Origin: Calycina herbarum
Lineage: Eukaryota > Ascomycota > Leotiomycetes > Helotiales > Pezizellaceae
NCBI GenBank assembly: GCA_001414485.1
Contig: LLEY01000018.1
Location: 522,487-586,486 of the forward strand
DNA length: 64,000 nucleotides
Direction of reading: 5' to 3'
Shown: one piece after another, positions 1 to 12,470 of the stretch
Numbering within the stretch: position 1 is the stretch's first letter
Layout: the number at the start of each line of letters is the position of its first letter
Program-made: the position numbers and the translations under genes
Notes under the pieces: generated by a model
Seen by the model: only the letters and a program-made list of their open reading frames with translations
Told to the model about the DNA's origin: nothing
Database searches by the model: none

Positions 1-1564
1 GAAGACTTACGAGCCTTACTAGAACATCGTCTATAGGATTATAAGATTAAACTAAAAGAGGGTTATAACCTTAGAAAGCAGAAGCTTCGATTATATAACT
101 AGAAAAACTTATAGAGAATAGAAAGTTATATAAAGAAAGGTATTAAGAAGAGATATATTAAAAAATCTAAGTTACTAATTACCTTAAACATGCTTATTAT
201 TAAGAAAAAGGACGACCTAGATAAGAGAGTATATATTAATTACTAAGAAGTAAATTATACTATAGTTAAGAACGCTTATCCGTTGCTTACTAGCTAGTAC
301 TTATAGGATAAGTTAGATAGAGTAGTATAATTTATAAAATTAGATTAATAAAACGCTTATAGACTTATATAAATAAAAATCAGAAACGAATAGAAAACGG
401 TATTCGCTTTACTATTAAGCCTCTATAAATACACAGTTATACTATTTAGACTATATAACGTACTAGCTATATATTAGAGATAAAATAATAACATTTTAAG
501 AGATCTTTTAAGAGTAATAGTAATCTATTATCTAAATAATATTCTAATCTTCTTAGAAAAAGAAGAAGAATATAAGAGATATGTTAAAGAAGTTTTATAA
601 TAACTTATAAAAGTAAACTCTTAATTAAAACTCTTAAAATATAAGTTCGAAGTAACTCGAATACTTTTCCTAGGCTAGGTATTTAGCCTAGGAAAAATAG
701 AAATAGATCTAGTAAAGATCTAAGATATTCTAAACTAGAAATCACCTTAGAATATAAAAGATATATAGTCTATCCTTAGATTCGTAAACTTCTATTACTC
801 TTTTATTAGAGATTATATAAAGATTACTAAACTAATATTAGAATTAGTTAAAAAGGCTATTAAATTTATATAAGATAAATAAGCTAAGAATACGTTTCAG
901 AAAATTAAAGCGAAATTTATAGAAAAACCTATTTTATATAATTTTAACATAGATAAGCCTAGTATAGTAGAAACAGACGCCTTAGATATAGTAGTAGAAG
1001 CGGTCTATCTATAACTAAATAATAAAGGAAAACTTATACCTATTATATACTATTCTAAAACATTTAACCTAGTATAATAGAACTATAGTATCTTTAACAA
1101 AGAATTACTTACTATAGTATTAGCCTTAGAATATTAGAGGATTTACCTTTAGAGTATAAAGCACCTAGTAATAGTACTTACTAATTACTTAAATCTAAAA
1201 ACGTTTATAATAACTAAGGAACTCGTTACTAGACGCTTAGCTAGGTAGTCTAAAACCTTAGCTAGATTTAAGATAATTATTCGATATATTAGTAGTATAA
1301 GTAATACTTAAGCCGATGCTCTTAGCTAGAAACCTAGTTATAAGAATAATAAAAAATATATTAATATAGTAATATTAAAGTATAATAAGGATAGCAATTT
1401 AGTACTTATAGTATATAAGATCGTATCTATAATATAGAATAAAGACCTTTAGAGAAATAAGATTTAGAAAGCTTAGGAAAGAGCTTATTCTAATTTAGCC
1501 TTATAGGCGGAAGTAGAAGGACTAATACTAAATAGAAAAGATTTTATAAATATATATTAAGCTA
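1..1564 (+). mobile_element. Ty3/gypsy element A: RIP-degraded reverse transcriptase and RNase H
   Basis: Translating past many stops on the + strand gives the order of a gypsy pol gene. Around 180-480 a reverse transcriptase core is visible (DYRxLN-like, then KNAYPL, NAYRLI and an EWKTxF-like string). A mutated YxDD box, read as YLNN-I-L-I-F, lies near 525-550. RNase H follows at about 960-1340, with a YYSKTF-like string, NKELLTIVLALEY and a terminal ADALS. Nearly all breaks are CAA/CAG/TGG-type codons turned into TAA/TAG, and CA/TG dinucleotides are almost absent, as RIP produces. The 5' end runs off the window. The same element resumes at 3426, after a nested Fot1-like insertion. Confidence 0.85.
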
Positions 1565-3425
1565 ACGTGGTATACCAGGACCTCGTGATTATCAGGACCT
1601 CGTGAATTTTTTCCCTACTCTACTACCTCCAACTTTAACACGCGTTTTTTTAACAACTACCTAATGGAATCTTAAACCTAAGAAGCTTAAATTATCCTAG
1701 CTATTAAAGCTATTCGATCATCTAAACGAATAAACCGTAGTAAAGCTGCGAAGCTATATAGAGTCTCTTATTCTATACTTACCGATAGAATAGCTAGTCG
1801 AACTACTCTTAGCGAACACTAGCTAGTAAATTATAAAATAACTATAATAGAAGAGGAGGTGATTATTCAAAATATACTTGATCTAGATACGAGAGGATTT
1901 GCGCCCCGGCTAGGTAGTGTAGAAGATATAGCAAATTATATACTCGAGTTGTATAGAGGATAACGTGTTAGAAAGAACTAGGTATAACGATTTATACAAC
2001 GACGTCTAGAACTAAAGACGTGTTTTAATCACGTTTACGATTTCTAAAAGGCCTTGTACAAAGATCCTAAGCTAATTAGCACGTAGTTTCGACTAGTAGA
2101 GAATATATAGGTGAAATATAGAATCTAAGACTACGATTTCTATAACTTTGATAAGACTGGTTTTATAATAGGTGTTATCTGCGCTAGAATAGTTGTTATA
2201 CGCGCTGATCGACGTAGTAGAGGTAAGGCTGTCTAGCTAGGTAATCGGGAATAGGCTATAGTAATTGTCTATATTAATAGAGAGGGTTTAAGTATCTCTC
2301 TATTCTTAGTGGTTTAAGAGAAAAATCACCTTACTAGTTAGTATACTAAGGGCGGTCTTCTTAACAACTAGGTTATTAAACCAACTAGTAATAGATAGAC
2401 TAATAATAAGACAGGCTTAGAATAGCTAGAACACTTTAATAAGTATACTTATAGTTATATAAAAGAGCTATATCGAATGTTAGTTCTAGATAGACATAAG
2501 AGTTATAAATCAGTAGTATTCTAAGAGTATTATAAGTTATATAACATTATTACTCTTTGCCTACCTCCTTATTCGTCTCATCTAACCTAGCTACTCGACG
2601 TTAAGTGTTTTAGTATTCTTAAACATATATATAGGCGTTAAATCGAGACCTTTATTAAGGCTTATATAAACTATATTACTAAGGTCGAGTTCTTTCTTAT
2701 GTTTTATATAGCCTATAACTAGTTAATAATAACCTAAAACGCTAAAGCTAGGTTTTGTAAAGCTGGTCTAGTGCCTCTAGAACCCTAGACTATGATCTTA
2801 AAACTTAATATTAAGTTATAGACTCCTATACCTACTAGACCCCCCTCTGCCGACGCTACCCCTTAGGTCTCCTAGACTCCTCGTAACCCTTCTAAAGCTC
2901 TTTTATAATCAACTCTTATTAAGAATCGTATTACTTGTTACTAAGGAAGCTCGCTAATACCTATTTTCTAGACAATCGCTTTATTAGTAAAAGGTATAGA
3001 GCGATTAGCCTATAAGGTAACCCTCTTATTAGCTAAGGTCCGTATACTTCGAATAGTAAATAAAGCCCTTAACAAACGCTAGAGGGCTAAAAATACCCGT
3101 GTCTAAGAAGGAGGTACACTTACTATAGAGGATACATAGGACGGATTAGCCTAGAAGAATACAGAGGAGCAGGTTCAACATAACAAGCGCTCTAGGAAGA
3201 GTAGAGAAGATGAAGGATAAACAACTCAGCGACGTTATAGTACTTATAGAAAAACTAGTTATAATATATAGACGTGTTAAGAAGTTATAGATATATCTAG
3301 TTTATTAGATTCTAAGTAGTTTTAATTAATTTAATATATTATAGTAGTTTTATTATATTTTAAAGTAGTAGAGTAGGAAAAAATTCACAAGGTTCTAATA
3401 ATTACAAGGTCCTGGTATACTACGT
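1565..3425 (+). mobile_element. Fot1/pogo-like DNA transposon (copy A), RIP-degraded, full length
   Basis: This 1861-bp element splits gypsy A between RNase H and integrase. Its terminal inverted repeats start ACGTRGTATACCAGGACC and match over about 60 bp; each contains a short internal direct repeat of CAGGACCT. The flanking TA at 1563-1564 and 3426-3427 is the Tc1/mariner-type target duplication. A ruined transposase reads on +: a helix-turn-helix region near 1690-1850, a tnp-B-type second DNA-binding region to about 2090, then DDE signatures near 2140-2170 (YNFDKTGF), 2490-2510 (LDRHKSYKS) and 2560-2640 (LPPYSSHLT.LLDV). The damage is C-to-T in CpA context on both strands. It cannot be active. 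Confidence 0.88.
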
Positions 3426-4785
3426 TATAAATGATCGGAATAATAAGAAACGATATAGAAATAGAAAACTTTAAATCCCTAATTTATATATAAAAGAATT
3501 CGTTAAAGAATACTATTTAGCGCCTGTCTATAGATATTAGAGAACTTGTCGAACTCTCTAAAGAATAAAATAATATTACTATATTAACAAAGTATTAAAG
3601 GTAGTTAAGGAAGTAATAGTAGAGTATAATACCTATACCTAGAATAAAGCTTCCTACTATATACTATATAGATAGATAGACACTACTCCTATACTATAAA
3701 AACCTTAGAAATCGATCTCTTAGGATTTTATTATTAAACTACTAAAATCTAAGGACTTAATAATAGGAGTTGAATATAATTCTATCCTAGTTATTATAGA
3801 ACAGCTTATAAAATATATAATTCTAGTACTATATATAGAATTAAGTATAGCCGAGGAATTAGTATTTATATTCCTAAAAGAGGTAGTCTTAAGATATAGA
3901 CTACTAGATAAGATACTCTTAGACAGAGATAAACTCTTTACCTTAAAATTCTAGATCGCTCTTATAGAATAATTAGATACGAAAAGGAAGCTTTTAATAG
4001 CTTTTCACTCTTAAATAAATAGAGGAAACGAACATATAAACTAAGTAATTAAAATATACCTTTAATATTATATAAACTACTAGTAAGATAACTAGGTAGA
4101 ACTGCTACCTCTAGTATAGTTTATCTATAATAGTTTAGTAATAGAAATAACACTTATTATACTATTCTATACTAACTTTAGATATAAATTAGTAGTATAT
4201 TAAGAACTACTATCTACAACTATTAATAACTAACTCGCTTATATTTAGATCTTAAAAATCAAAAGTCTATATAAAGAACTTATAAAGGATTTATAGTTTA
4301 TAGCTAAAAGAAACGCGTACTACTATAATAAACAACGTAGTTAGAAGCTAACGCTAAAAGAGAGAGATAATGTCTACTTAGTACGAAAGAACATCGACAT
4401 AAAAAGACTAAGTAATAAACTAGATTATAAAAAACTTAGACCGTTTAAAATCAAACGAGTTAAGAGACCTTTGAATTATAAACTAGCGCTACTAAAGATA
4501 ATAAACATCTACCTAGTATTCTATATATCCTTACTTAAACCAGCACTACCAGAAGCCCTACTAGCTCTATTTATAGAAATTTAACTAGTAAACCTAAATA
4601 CTAAGTATAAAGTCGAGAGGATTCTTAACTATAAACTTATTAAAGAATAAGTTAAGTATTTAATTAAATAGTTAGATTACTTATATTTAGAGAACACTTA
4701 GGAACTAAGAAGGAATCTTAACTAGTACTAGGTAGAACTTCAAGAGTTCTACTAGCGAAACCTAGGTCTGCCTATATTATATAGT
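3426..4785 (+). mobile_element. Ty3/gypsy element A: degraded integrase and chromodomain
   Basis: This continues element A after the Fot1 insertion. The integrase zinc-binding and catalytic core are readable as fragments to about 4300. A GPY/F module follows near 4360-4560 (LRKNI, then KLRPFKIK, then LLKPALPEAL). A chromodomain follows at about 4610-4760 (VERILNYKLI, then LDYLYLENT with a C-terminal LQEFY). A C-terminal chromodomain is the hallmark of fungal chromoviruses, which use it to target heterochromatin. Stops are RIP-type. The same order occurs in element C on the other strand, which confirms the reading. Confidence 0.85.
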
Positions 4786-5403
4786 TAGGTAGATAAGTAG
4801 ATAAGAAGGCGGGGTTAAGAGAAGGAGTAGAGTTGTTAGGAAAGGATAGACAGGTAATCTCCGCCTCTCTTTCCTCTCTCTCTTTCTTTTCTCTCGCGTC
4901 CTTTTCTTCTGCCTCTACTACGTCGAGCTTATTAAGGAACTAGAGCCCGTGATAAGACATTTCCTTCTAATGTTTCTAAATAAGTTTTTATTATTTATAA
5001 AGACGGAGGATCTTCGCTATTACTTCCTCTTCTTTATTATAAAGACGCTTCTCCTAAGTATCTAGTAACTCCTATTTCTTTTTACTTAGAACGTTCTAAG
5101 ACTAGGCTTTATTAGTAGCGTTATACTTTAATTTAGACTAAACGTATTTAGAATAGCGACTCGATTAGGATTTATCGACCTAGTATCAACGATTCTAGGA
5201 AATATAGTAGAAATAAGAGGTTTTGTTTTCTATTTTAGAGAACTTGATATTATAGGTAAGATAGAAGCGTTCCTTTTTCTTTTTTATAGTTATATAAAGG
5301 GAATATATAGATATAGTAAACGAAGGTAGGATACGTATTATCCGATAGATGTTTCTTAGCTCGTACTTAAGCGTAAGAACACGCTAGGCTAAGAAGGGGA
5401 TAG
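4786..5403 (+). mobile_element. Gypsy A 3' non-coding segment
   Basis: AT-rich sequence with a CT-rich stretch (4858-4915) between the chromodomain and the putative LTR. It contains no readable domain. The reverse complement of a related sequence occurs at 11620-12010 and 9596-9750, that is, in the matching part of minus-strand element C, so it is the element's own 3' region and not host DNA. Confidence 0.7.
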
Positions 5404-5853
5404 TGTTACGAATCACGTTATATGTAGTAAGTAGTCTAGACGGCGCTCTAATAGAATAAGACATAGTGTCTAGGAAATAGAAGATAATATAAGAGGAATC
5501 TAAGAACGTGTAAGACGTTAAAAGGATTTAGAATCTTATTATTAAAAGTTCCTAGTTACGTGATAGACCCGGGTCACGGGGTAGACCCCGTTGGATCCTT
5601 AGAGGGTCTAACTAGGTCCTCTAGATCTAGTTAGGTCTAGGAGTAGAAGGTTCTATATATAACTAGCATGTCTGCTATTAGATAGGAGCTTCGTACTTAA
5701 CTTTAGTTATTAATCTTATTATCTTATTTAACATCTTTAATATAAGTAACGAGTTTACTTCTAAGTAAACAACCTAGCGTATTTATACCTCTTACTATAT
5801 ACTAACTAGCGAGACTTAGTCACCTTTGTTTAGTTTGTTAGAGTTTCGTTATA
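5404..5853 (+). repeat. Putative 3' LTR of gypsy A
   Basis: About 450 bp starting TGTTACGAATCACG and ending TTTCGTTATA (probably CA before RIP). An inverted, diverged copy of the whole segment lies at 9149-9595. Both copies directly abut Fot1 sequence at the same terminal bases, which defines the LTR edge. Part of it (near 5560-5640) keeps GC-rich words such as GACCCGGGTCACGGGG. Confidence 0.75.
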
Positions 5854-7483
5854 GCTAGCTAAACTCCTTAAAACGAAATCCGACCTAACTATATTAAGTT
5901 ATCTAAGATAGAAGAGGAAGTAATTATTTAGAATATACTTAACCTAGATTCTAGAGAGTTTATACCCTAGCTAGCTAGTATAGAAGATATAGTAAATTTT
6001 ATTCTAGAATTAAAAGAAGAGAAACACGTTAGTAAGCTCTAGGTATATCGATTTATATAATAATAACCAGCTCTTAAGACGTGTTTTAATCGCGTCTATA
6101 ATTTCTAAAGAGCCTTATACGAAGATTCTAAGCTAATTAGCTCGCAGTTCTAACTAGTTGAAAATATAAGAGTAAAATATAGTGTTTTAGACTACGACTT
6201 CTATAACTTTAATAAACCGGCTTTATAATAGATATAATTTACTCTATAATAGTTATTACCTATATAGATTAATATAGTAGAGGTAAGATAGTTTAGCTAG
6301 AGAATCGGGAATAGACTATAGCGATTACTTATATTAATAGTAAAGGCTAGAGTATCTCTCTATTTCTAGTAGTTTAAGGTAAGAACTATCTCTTAAATTA
6401 GTATATAGATAGCAGTCTCCTAACCGATTAGGTTATTAAACCGATAAGTAATAGATAGACGAATAATAAAACAGGTCTAGAATAGCTAAAACACTTTAAT
6501 AAATATACTACTACTCGTATAAGAGGTCTATATTAAATACTCGTATTAGATAGATATAAGAGTTATAAATCGGCTGAGTTCTAAGAGTATTATAAGATAT
6601 ATAATATTATTACTCTTAGATTACTTTCTTATTCGTTCTATCTTACCTAGCTACTTAATATTAAGTGCTTTAGTATCTTAAAACAGATATATAGTTAGTA
6701 GATTAAGACGTTTATTAAAGCCTATATTAACTATATTACGAAGGTAGAGTTCTTTCTAACCTTTATAATAGTATATAAGAAATCTATAATAGCTTAAAAC
6801 TATTAGACTAGATTCTATAGAGCTGGCTTAGTATCTTTTAACTTATAAGTAGTACTTTTAAAGCTTAATATAAAGTTAGACTCTAACTCTCTCTAGACCC
6901 TCTATAGCTAACAGCTACTTTTAAGTCTTCTAGACTTCTTCTAACTTAACTAAAGCTCTCTTATAAATAACCTATATTCGAAATCGGATTACCTGTTACT
7001 AAGAGAGCTTGTTAACTCTACTCTTTAAGATAGTTACTATATTAGCTAAAGATATAAAGCGAATAGCCTATAAGATAACTCTACTGTCTACTAAGGTATA
7101 TACTCTTTAGACAGCTAATAAAGCTCTAAGTAAACGCTGAAGAGCTAAAAAGAATCGTATATATTAAGAGAGTATACTTATAGTAGAGGATATCTAAGAT
7201 ATTATAGCTTAAAAGAATATAGATAAGCAGGTACGACGCGATATACGTATAGCGAGGGGTAGTTATAAGAAGAGGTAGCTGTCTAGGTAATACTATAGAA
7301 TCTATAGAAAAGCTAGTTATAATATATAAACTTATTAAGAAGCTATAGATATATCTAGTTTATTAGATTCTAATTAGATTTAGTTAATTTAATATATTAT
7401 AGTTGATTTATTAATATTCAAAGTTTAATACTAAGGAAAAATTACTAACTCGGTGATATTACCGACTTAGTAATAAACCACGT
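5854..7483 (+). mobile_element. Fot1/pogo-like transposon (copy B), 5' truncated by the LTR
   Basis: From 5854 the sequence aligns with the transposase of copies A and C, starting inside the N-terminal DNA-binding region. It runs through the same DDE landmarks (near 6210, 6545 and 6635) to a right terminal repeat that ends at 7483 before TA (7484-7485). The right terminal repeat (GGTTTATTACTAAG on the reverse strand) differs from that of copy A but matches the fragment at 8843. The left terminus is missing because gypsy A's LTR sits there, so gypsy A inserted into this Fot1 copy. Confidence 0.8.
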
Positions 7484-7485
7484 TA

Positions 7486-8840
7486 GTTCTATCTAACTAT
7501 AAGAATTTAAGAATATTTACAAAAACGAAAGAACTTATAACTAGACGACTAGTAAGATAGTCTAAAATATTATTAGAGTTTAATATTATTATATATTATA
7601 TAAGTAGAATATTAAACACTTAAGCTAATACTCTTAGCTAGAAACCTAGATATAAAGGAAATAAAGAATATAAGAATATTACGATCTTAAAAACTCTAGA
7701 GAATAGAGATATAGCTCTAATAGTTTATAAGGTTATAATACTAAGAGAAGTCGACTCTTAAAGGAATAAGATCTAGAACGCTTAAGAAAAAGAATAACCT
7801 TAGATACTTTAGAAAGAAAGAAACCTAGAATAGGAATAGGATATTAATATATACTATTTATATAAAGAATAAAACTTTAAAGATAGATATAAGAATAGAA
7901 AACTTTAGATTCCTAACTTATATATAAAAGAATCTATTTAAGAATACTATATAGTACTAGTATATAGTTATTAAGGAATTCGTAGAACTCTCTAGAGAAT
8001 AAAATAATACTACTATATTAATTAATTATCTACGATAGTTAAGAAAGTAATAGTAGAATATAATACCTATACTTAGAATAAGGCTTTCTACTATATACTA
8101 TATAGATAGATAAATATAACTCTAATACTATAGATATCTTAGAAATCGATCTCTTAGGATTTTATTATTAAATTACTAAAATCTAAGGATTTAATAATAG
8201 GAATTAAATACGATTTAATCTTAGTTATTATAGAATAGCTTATAAAATATATAATTCTAGTACTATATATAGAATCAAGTATAGCTAAGGAATTAGTATT
8301 TATATTCCTAAAAGAAGTAGTCTTAAAATATAGATTACTAGAAGAAATACTTTTAAATAGAGATAAACTCTATCTCTAAATTTTAGATTACTTTTATAGA
8401 ATAGCTAGATATAAAAAGAAAGCTATTAACAGCTTTTTACTCTTAAACGAATAAAGGAAACGAACGTATAAACTAGGTAGTTAAAATATATCTTTGTTAT
8501 TATATAAACTACTAATAAAATAATTAGATAAAGCTACTATCTTTAGTATAGTTTACTTATAATAGTTTAGTAATAGAAATAATACTTATTATACTATTCT
8601 ATACTAACTTTAGATATAAATTAGTAATATATTAAGAACTATTACCTATAACTATTAATAACAAGTTTACTTATATTTAAGTCTTAAAAATTAATAGATT
8701 ATATAAAGAACTTATAAAAGACTTATAGTTTATAGCTAAAAGGAATACGTACTACTATAATAAACGACGTAGTTAGAAGCTAACGCTAAAAGAGAGAGAT
8801 AAAGTTTACTTAGTATAAAAGAATATTAATATAAAAAGAC
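7486..8840 (+). mobile_element. Ty3/gypsy element B: RNase H end and integrase fragment
   Basis: It aligns closely with element A from the end of RNase H (near 1190) through the integrase to the GPY/F module (near 4420), without the Fot1 interruption that element A carries. It is bounded on both sides by Fot1 terminal repeats at TA sites. Element B is therefore an older gypsy copy into which Fot1 copies B and D inserted. Stops and CA/TG depletion are RIP-type. Confidence 0.8.
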
Positions 8841-8842
8841 TA

Positions 8843-9148
8843 ACGTAGTTTATTACCGAGTTAGTAATATTACTAAGTTAGTAATCTTTCCTTAGTATTA
8901 AACTTTGAATATTAATAAATCAACTATAATATATTAAATTAACTAAATCTAATCGGAATCTAATAAACTAGATATATTTACAGCTTTTTAATAAGTTCGT
9001 ACGTTATAACTAGCTTTTCTATAGATTCTATAGTATTACCTAGACAGCTGCCTCTTCTTACGACTACCTCTCGCTATACGTATATCGCGTCGTACCTGCT
9101 TATCTATATCCTTTTAAGCTATAATATCTTAGGTATTCTCTACTATAA
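8843..9148 (-). mobile_element. Fot1/pogo-like transposon (copy D), 3' fragment, inverted
   Basis: It begins with a terminal repeat after TA (8841-8842) that is the reverse complement of the right end of copy B. It continues into the C-terminal transposase coding sequence of the same subfamily, matching copy B near 7180-7483. It stops at the inverted LTR at 9149, so gypsy C inserted here. Most of the transposase is absent from the window. Confidence 0.75.
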
Positions 9149-9595
9149 TATAACGAAACTTAAACTAACTAAACAAAGGTAACTAAGTCTCGAAAGTTAG
9201 TACGTAGGTAAGAAGTAAAGATATACCGAGTTGTTTACTTAGAAGTAAACTCGTTACTTATATTAAAGATGTTAAATAAGATAATAAGATTAATAACTAA
9301 AGTTAAGTACGAAGCTTCTATCTAAAGACAGACGTACTAGTCTTATATAGAACCTATCGTACTATCTAGATCTCTTTATAATCATAGATCCCTAGATCTC
9401 TATAGATTTCTTATAAGATCTAATAAGATCTATTACGTAACTTTTAATAGTTATCTAATAGTAAGATCCTAGAATATCTGAATATCTTTATATTACTAAT
9501 TCTCTTCTATATTACCTTCTAATTCCTAGATATCGTATCTTATTCTATTAAAGCGCTGTCTAGACTACTTACTACGTATAACGTGATTTATAACA
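9149..9595 (-). repeat. Putative 3' LTR of gypsy C (inverted relative to 5404-5853)
   Basis: Reverse complement of the LTR at 5404-5853, diverged mainly by C/T and G/A differences. On the minus strand it starts TGTTATAAATCACG and ends TTTCGTTATA. It lies between Fot1 copy D and the 3' non-coding region of minus-strand element C, where a 3' LTR should be. Confidence 0.75.
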
Positions 9596-9752
9596 CTATC
9601 CTATTCTTAGCCTAGCGTGTTCTTACGCTTAAGTATAAGCTAAGAAACTCGGTTAAGATACTAGTAGTATCCTTTCCTTTTATTATATCCTACTTTATCT
9701 AGAAGAAGAAAGAAGAACGAATACTTCTTATAAAAAGTATTAAAATAGTTTA
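9596..9752 (-). mobile_element. Gypsy C 3' non-coding segment
   Basis: A short AT-rich segment that matches, inverted, the region just upstream of the LTR of gypsy A (near 5270-5403). It ends at the TA (9751-9752) used by the nested Fot1 copy C. Confidence 0.65.
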
Positions 9753-11614
9753 ACGTAGTTTATTAGAACTCTATATATATTAGGACTCTACGTACTTTTA
9801 CCGACTCTTCTACTCTATTATTTTAACACGCGTTTTTCACTCTTTCTAATAGAGGTATAAACTTAAGAAGCACGTATTATTTTAGCTATTAAAGCTATTT
9901 AAACCTCTAAAAGAAAACTAAGTCGTTGAAAAGCTATAAAAATCTATAAAGTTCTTAAATCTATACTTCGTCTTAGAATAAATAGCTATACTCTACTCTT
10001 CGATCGACGGCTAGTAAATTCTAATTTAACCGAATTAGAGAAGGAGGTTATTATTTAATATATACTTAATATAGATATAAGAGGCTTTGCGCCCTAGCTA
10101 GCTAGTATAGAAGATATAGCGAATTATATCCTTGAATTATAAGAGAGGAGACGTATTAGAAAGCTCTAGACGTATCGATTTATACAACGATAACTAGCTT
10201 TAAAGACGTGTTTTAATCGCGTTTACGACTTCTAAAGAGTCTTATATAAAGATTCTAAGCTTATTAGTACGTGGTTTCGACTAGTAGAGAATATAAGAGT
10301 AAAATATAGTATTCTAGACTACGATTTTTAGAATTTCAATAAAACTAGCTTTATAATAGGTATAATTACTTCTTCTATAGTTATTACACGTATAGATCGA
10401 CGTAGTAGAGATAAGGTAGTTTAGCTAGATAATCGAGAATAAGCTACTATAATTGCTTATATTAACAGCGAAGGTAGAAGTATTCCTCTATTTTTAGTAG
10501 TAAAGAGGAAATACTACCTCTTAAGTTAGTATACTAAGAGCGGCCTTCTATATAACTAGGTTATTAAACTAATAAGTAATAGCTAGACGAATAATAAAAC
10601 AGGTCTAGAATAGCTTAAGTACTTTAATAAGTATACTTCTACTTAAGTAAAGAGTCTATATCGAATGCTTATTCTTAATAGATATAAGAGTTATAAATCA
10701 GCTGAATTCTAAGAGTACTATAAGATATATAATATTATTACTCTTAGACTACCTTCTTACTCTTCTTATTTAACCTAGCTACTCGATATTAGATATTTTA
10801 GTATCTTAAAACGGGTATATAGTTAATAAATTAAGACTTTTATTAAAGCTTATATTAACTATATTACTAAGGTCGAGTTCTTTCTCGCTTTTAAAGCAGC
10901 GTATATAGAATTAATAACAGCCTAAAACGCTTAAGCTGGATTCTACAGAGCTGGCTTAGTACCTTTTAATCTATAGACTATGATTTCAAAGCTTAATATA
11001 AAGTTATAAACACCGACCTCTACTAGGCCTCTCTCTACCGACGCTAACTCTTAGGTCTCTTAGACTTCTTATAACCCCGCTAAAGCTCTTTTATAAACAA
11101 CTCTTATTAAGAACCAGATTACTAGTTACTAAGAAAGCTCGCTAATATCTATTTTCTAGACAGTTGTTATATTAGTAAAAGGTATAAAGTAATTAGCTTA
11201 TAAAGTAACTCTTTTAACCGCTAAGGTACGTACACTTTAAGTAGTAAATAAAGCTCTTAGTAAGCGTCGTAGAGCTAGGAAGACTTATATACGTTAAGGT
11301 AGTATACTTACTATAGAGAATATATAGAATATTCTAGCGTATAAAGACTTAGATAAGCAGGTTCGACGCGATATACGTATAGAGAGAGTTAGTTAGAAGA
11401 TAGAGTAATTAACTAGTAGACGTTATAGTACTTATAGAAAAGCTAGTTATAATACGCGAACTTATTAAGTAGATATAGATATGTCTAGTTTATTAGATTC
11501 TTAGTAGTTTTAGTTAAATTTATATATTATAGTTGTTTAATTATATTTTAAAGTAGTAGAGAAGAGTAAAAGTATATAGGGTTCTAATATACGTAGGGTT
11601 CTAATAAACCACGT
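9753..11614 (+). mobile_element. Fot1/pogo-like DNA transposon (copy C), RIP-degraded, full length
   Basis: An 1862-bp element with inverted ends starting ACGTRGTTTATTAG, flanked by TA at 9751-9752 and 11615-11616. It is co-linear with copy A across the whole transposase, including the HTH region (9860-10030), the first DDE block (near 10320), the second (near 10675) and the proline-rich third block (near 10745-10800). It is nested in minus-strand gypsy C. RIP-type stops occur throughout. Confidence 0.87.
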
Positions 11615-11616
11615 TA

Positions 11617-12275
11617 TAAGAAAATATTACTATGTTTTTACTACGCTTTCTAAAAGCGTAGATGTTTTATTAATTCCTTCTAATCTTCTTAATATTTTAA
11701 ATATATTAAGTTAAAGCTAAAATACGACGGGACCGACGACGCTTAGAAGAAGAACGTTCTCTACGCTAGCGACTAGGTCTTTATCGAAAAACAAGAGGAG
11801 AAGCTAGAGAGAGAGAAAGAGAAGGCGATAGTAAGGATTCTATAGTTATAAAAGCAGAAGGCCTTTTTAAAAGAAAGATAGTATAAAATATCTTATTAAG
11901 AGCTTCGTTTTCTTAATAAACTCGATACTACTAAGGAGGTAGAAAGAAAAGAGAAGAAGGAAAAAGAAAGAGAGGAAAGAGAGTAGTAAGAGGTAGAGGT
12001 TACTTAACTAGTAGCTCTACTTATTTCTACTAGTTCTTAATCTAAGATAGGCCTTAACCTAGCCTTTCTTAAGACCTTTTCTTTAGATTATAAGATATAA
12101 GTAAACCTAGGTTTTACTAGTAGAATTTCTAAAGTTCTATTAAGTAATAGTTAAAGTTACTTTTTAGTTCCTAAGTATTTTCTAAGTATAGATAATCTAA
12201 CTATTTAACTAAGTACTTAATTTATTCTCTAATAAGTCTATAGTAAAGAATTCTCTTAACTTCGTATTTAGTATT
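11617..12275 (-). mobile_element. Gypsy C: 3' non-coding region and distal chromodomain
   Basis: Reverse-strand match to the 3' non-coding part of gypsy A (11620-12010) and to most of its chromodomain (about 12080-12275). The chromodomain is cut by the 195-bp insertion at 12276. AG-rich on this strand (11775-12000). Confidence 0.75.
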
Positions 12276-12470
12276 TGTAACAGACGTGCTTCAGTAGACA
12301 AAGGTAGAACAAACAACACTCTATTCTTAGGACAAAAGACGAGGAGAGCAGAAGAGCTCGAGAGAACCGGGAACTAAATACAAGTCCTGCAACGCTAGTG
12401 CGTACGCTAGTACTAGCGTGCATCTAAGCGAACATGTGACATCCAGCAGCCCTCGTGACTATAACCGTCA
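12276..12470. mobile_element. 195-bp undegraded TG...CA insertion (solo-LTR or small LTR-type element)
   Basis: The segment begins TG and ends CA and is flanked by the exact 7-bp direct repeat TAGTATT (12269-12275 and 12471-12477). Deleting it with one repeat restores the gypsy chromodomain sequence as in element A. Unlike everything around it, it has normal CA/TG content and balanced GC, so it inserted after RIP had acted or escaped it. It holds a 16-bp perfect palindrome, ACGCTAGTACTAGCGT, near 12400-12416. TG...CA ends suggest an LTR; 7 bp is long for an LTR target duplication, so another element type is possible. Confidence 0.65.
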
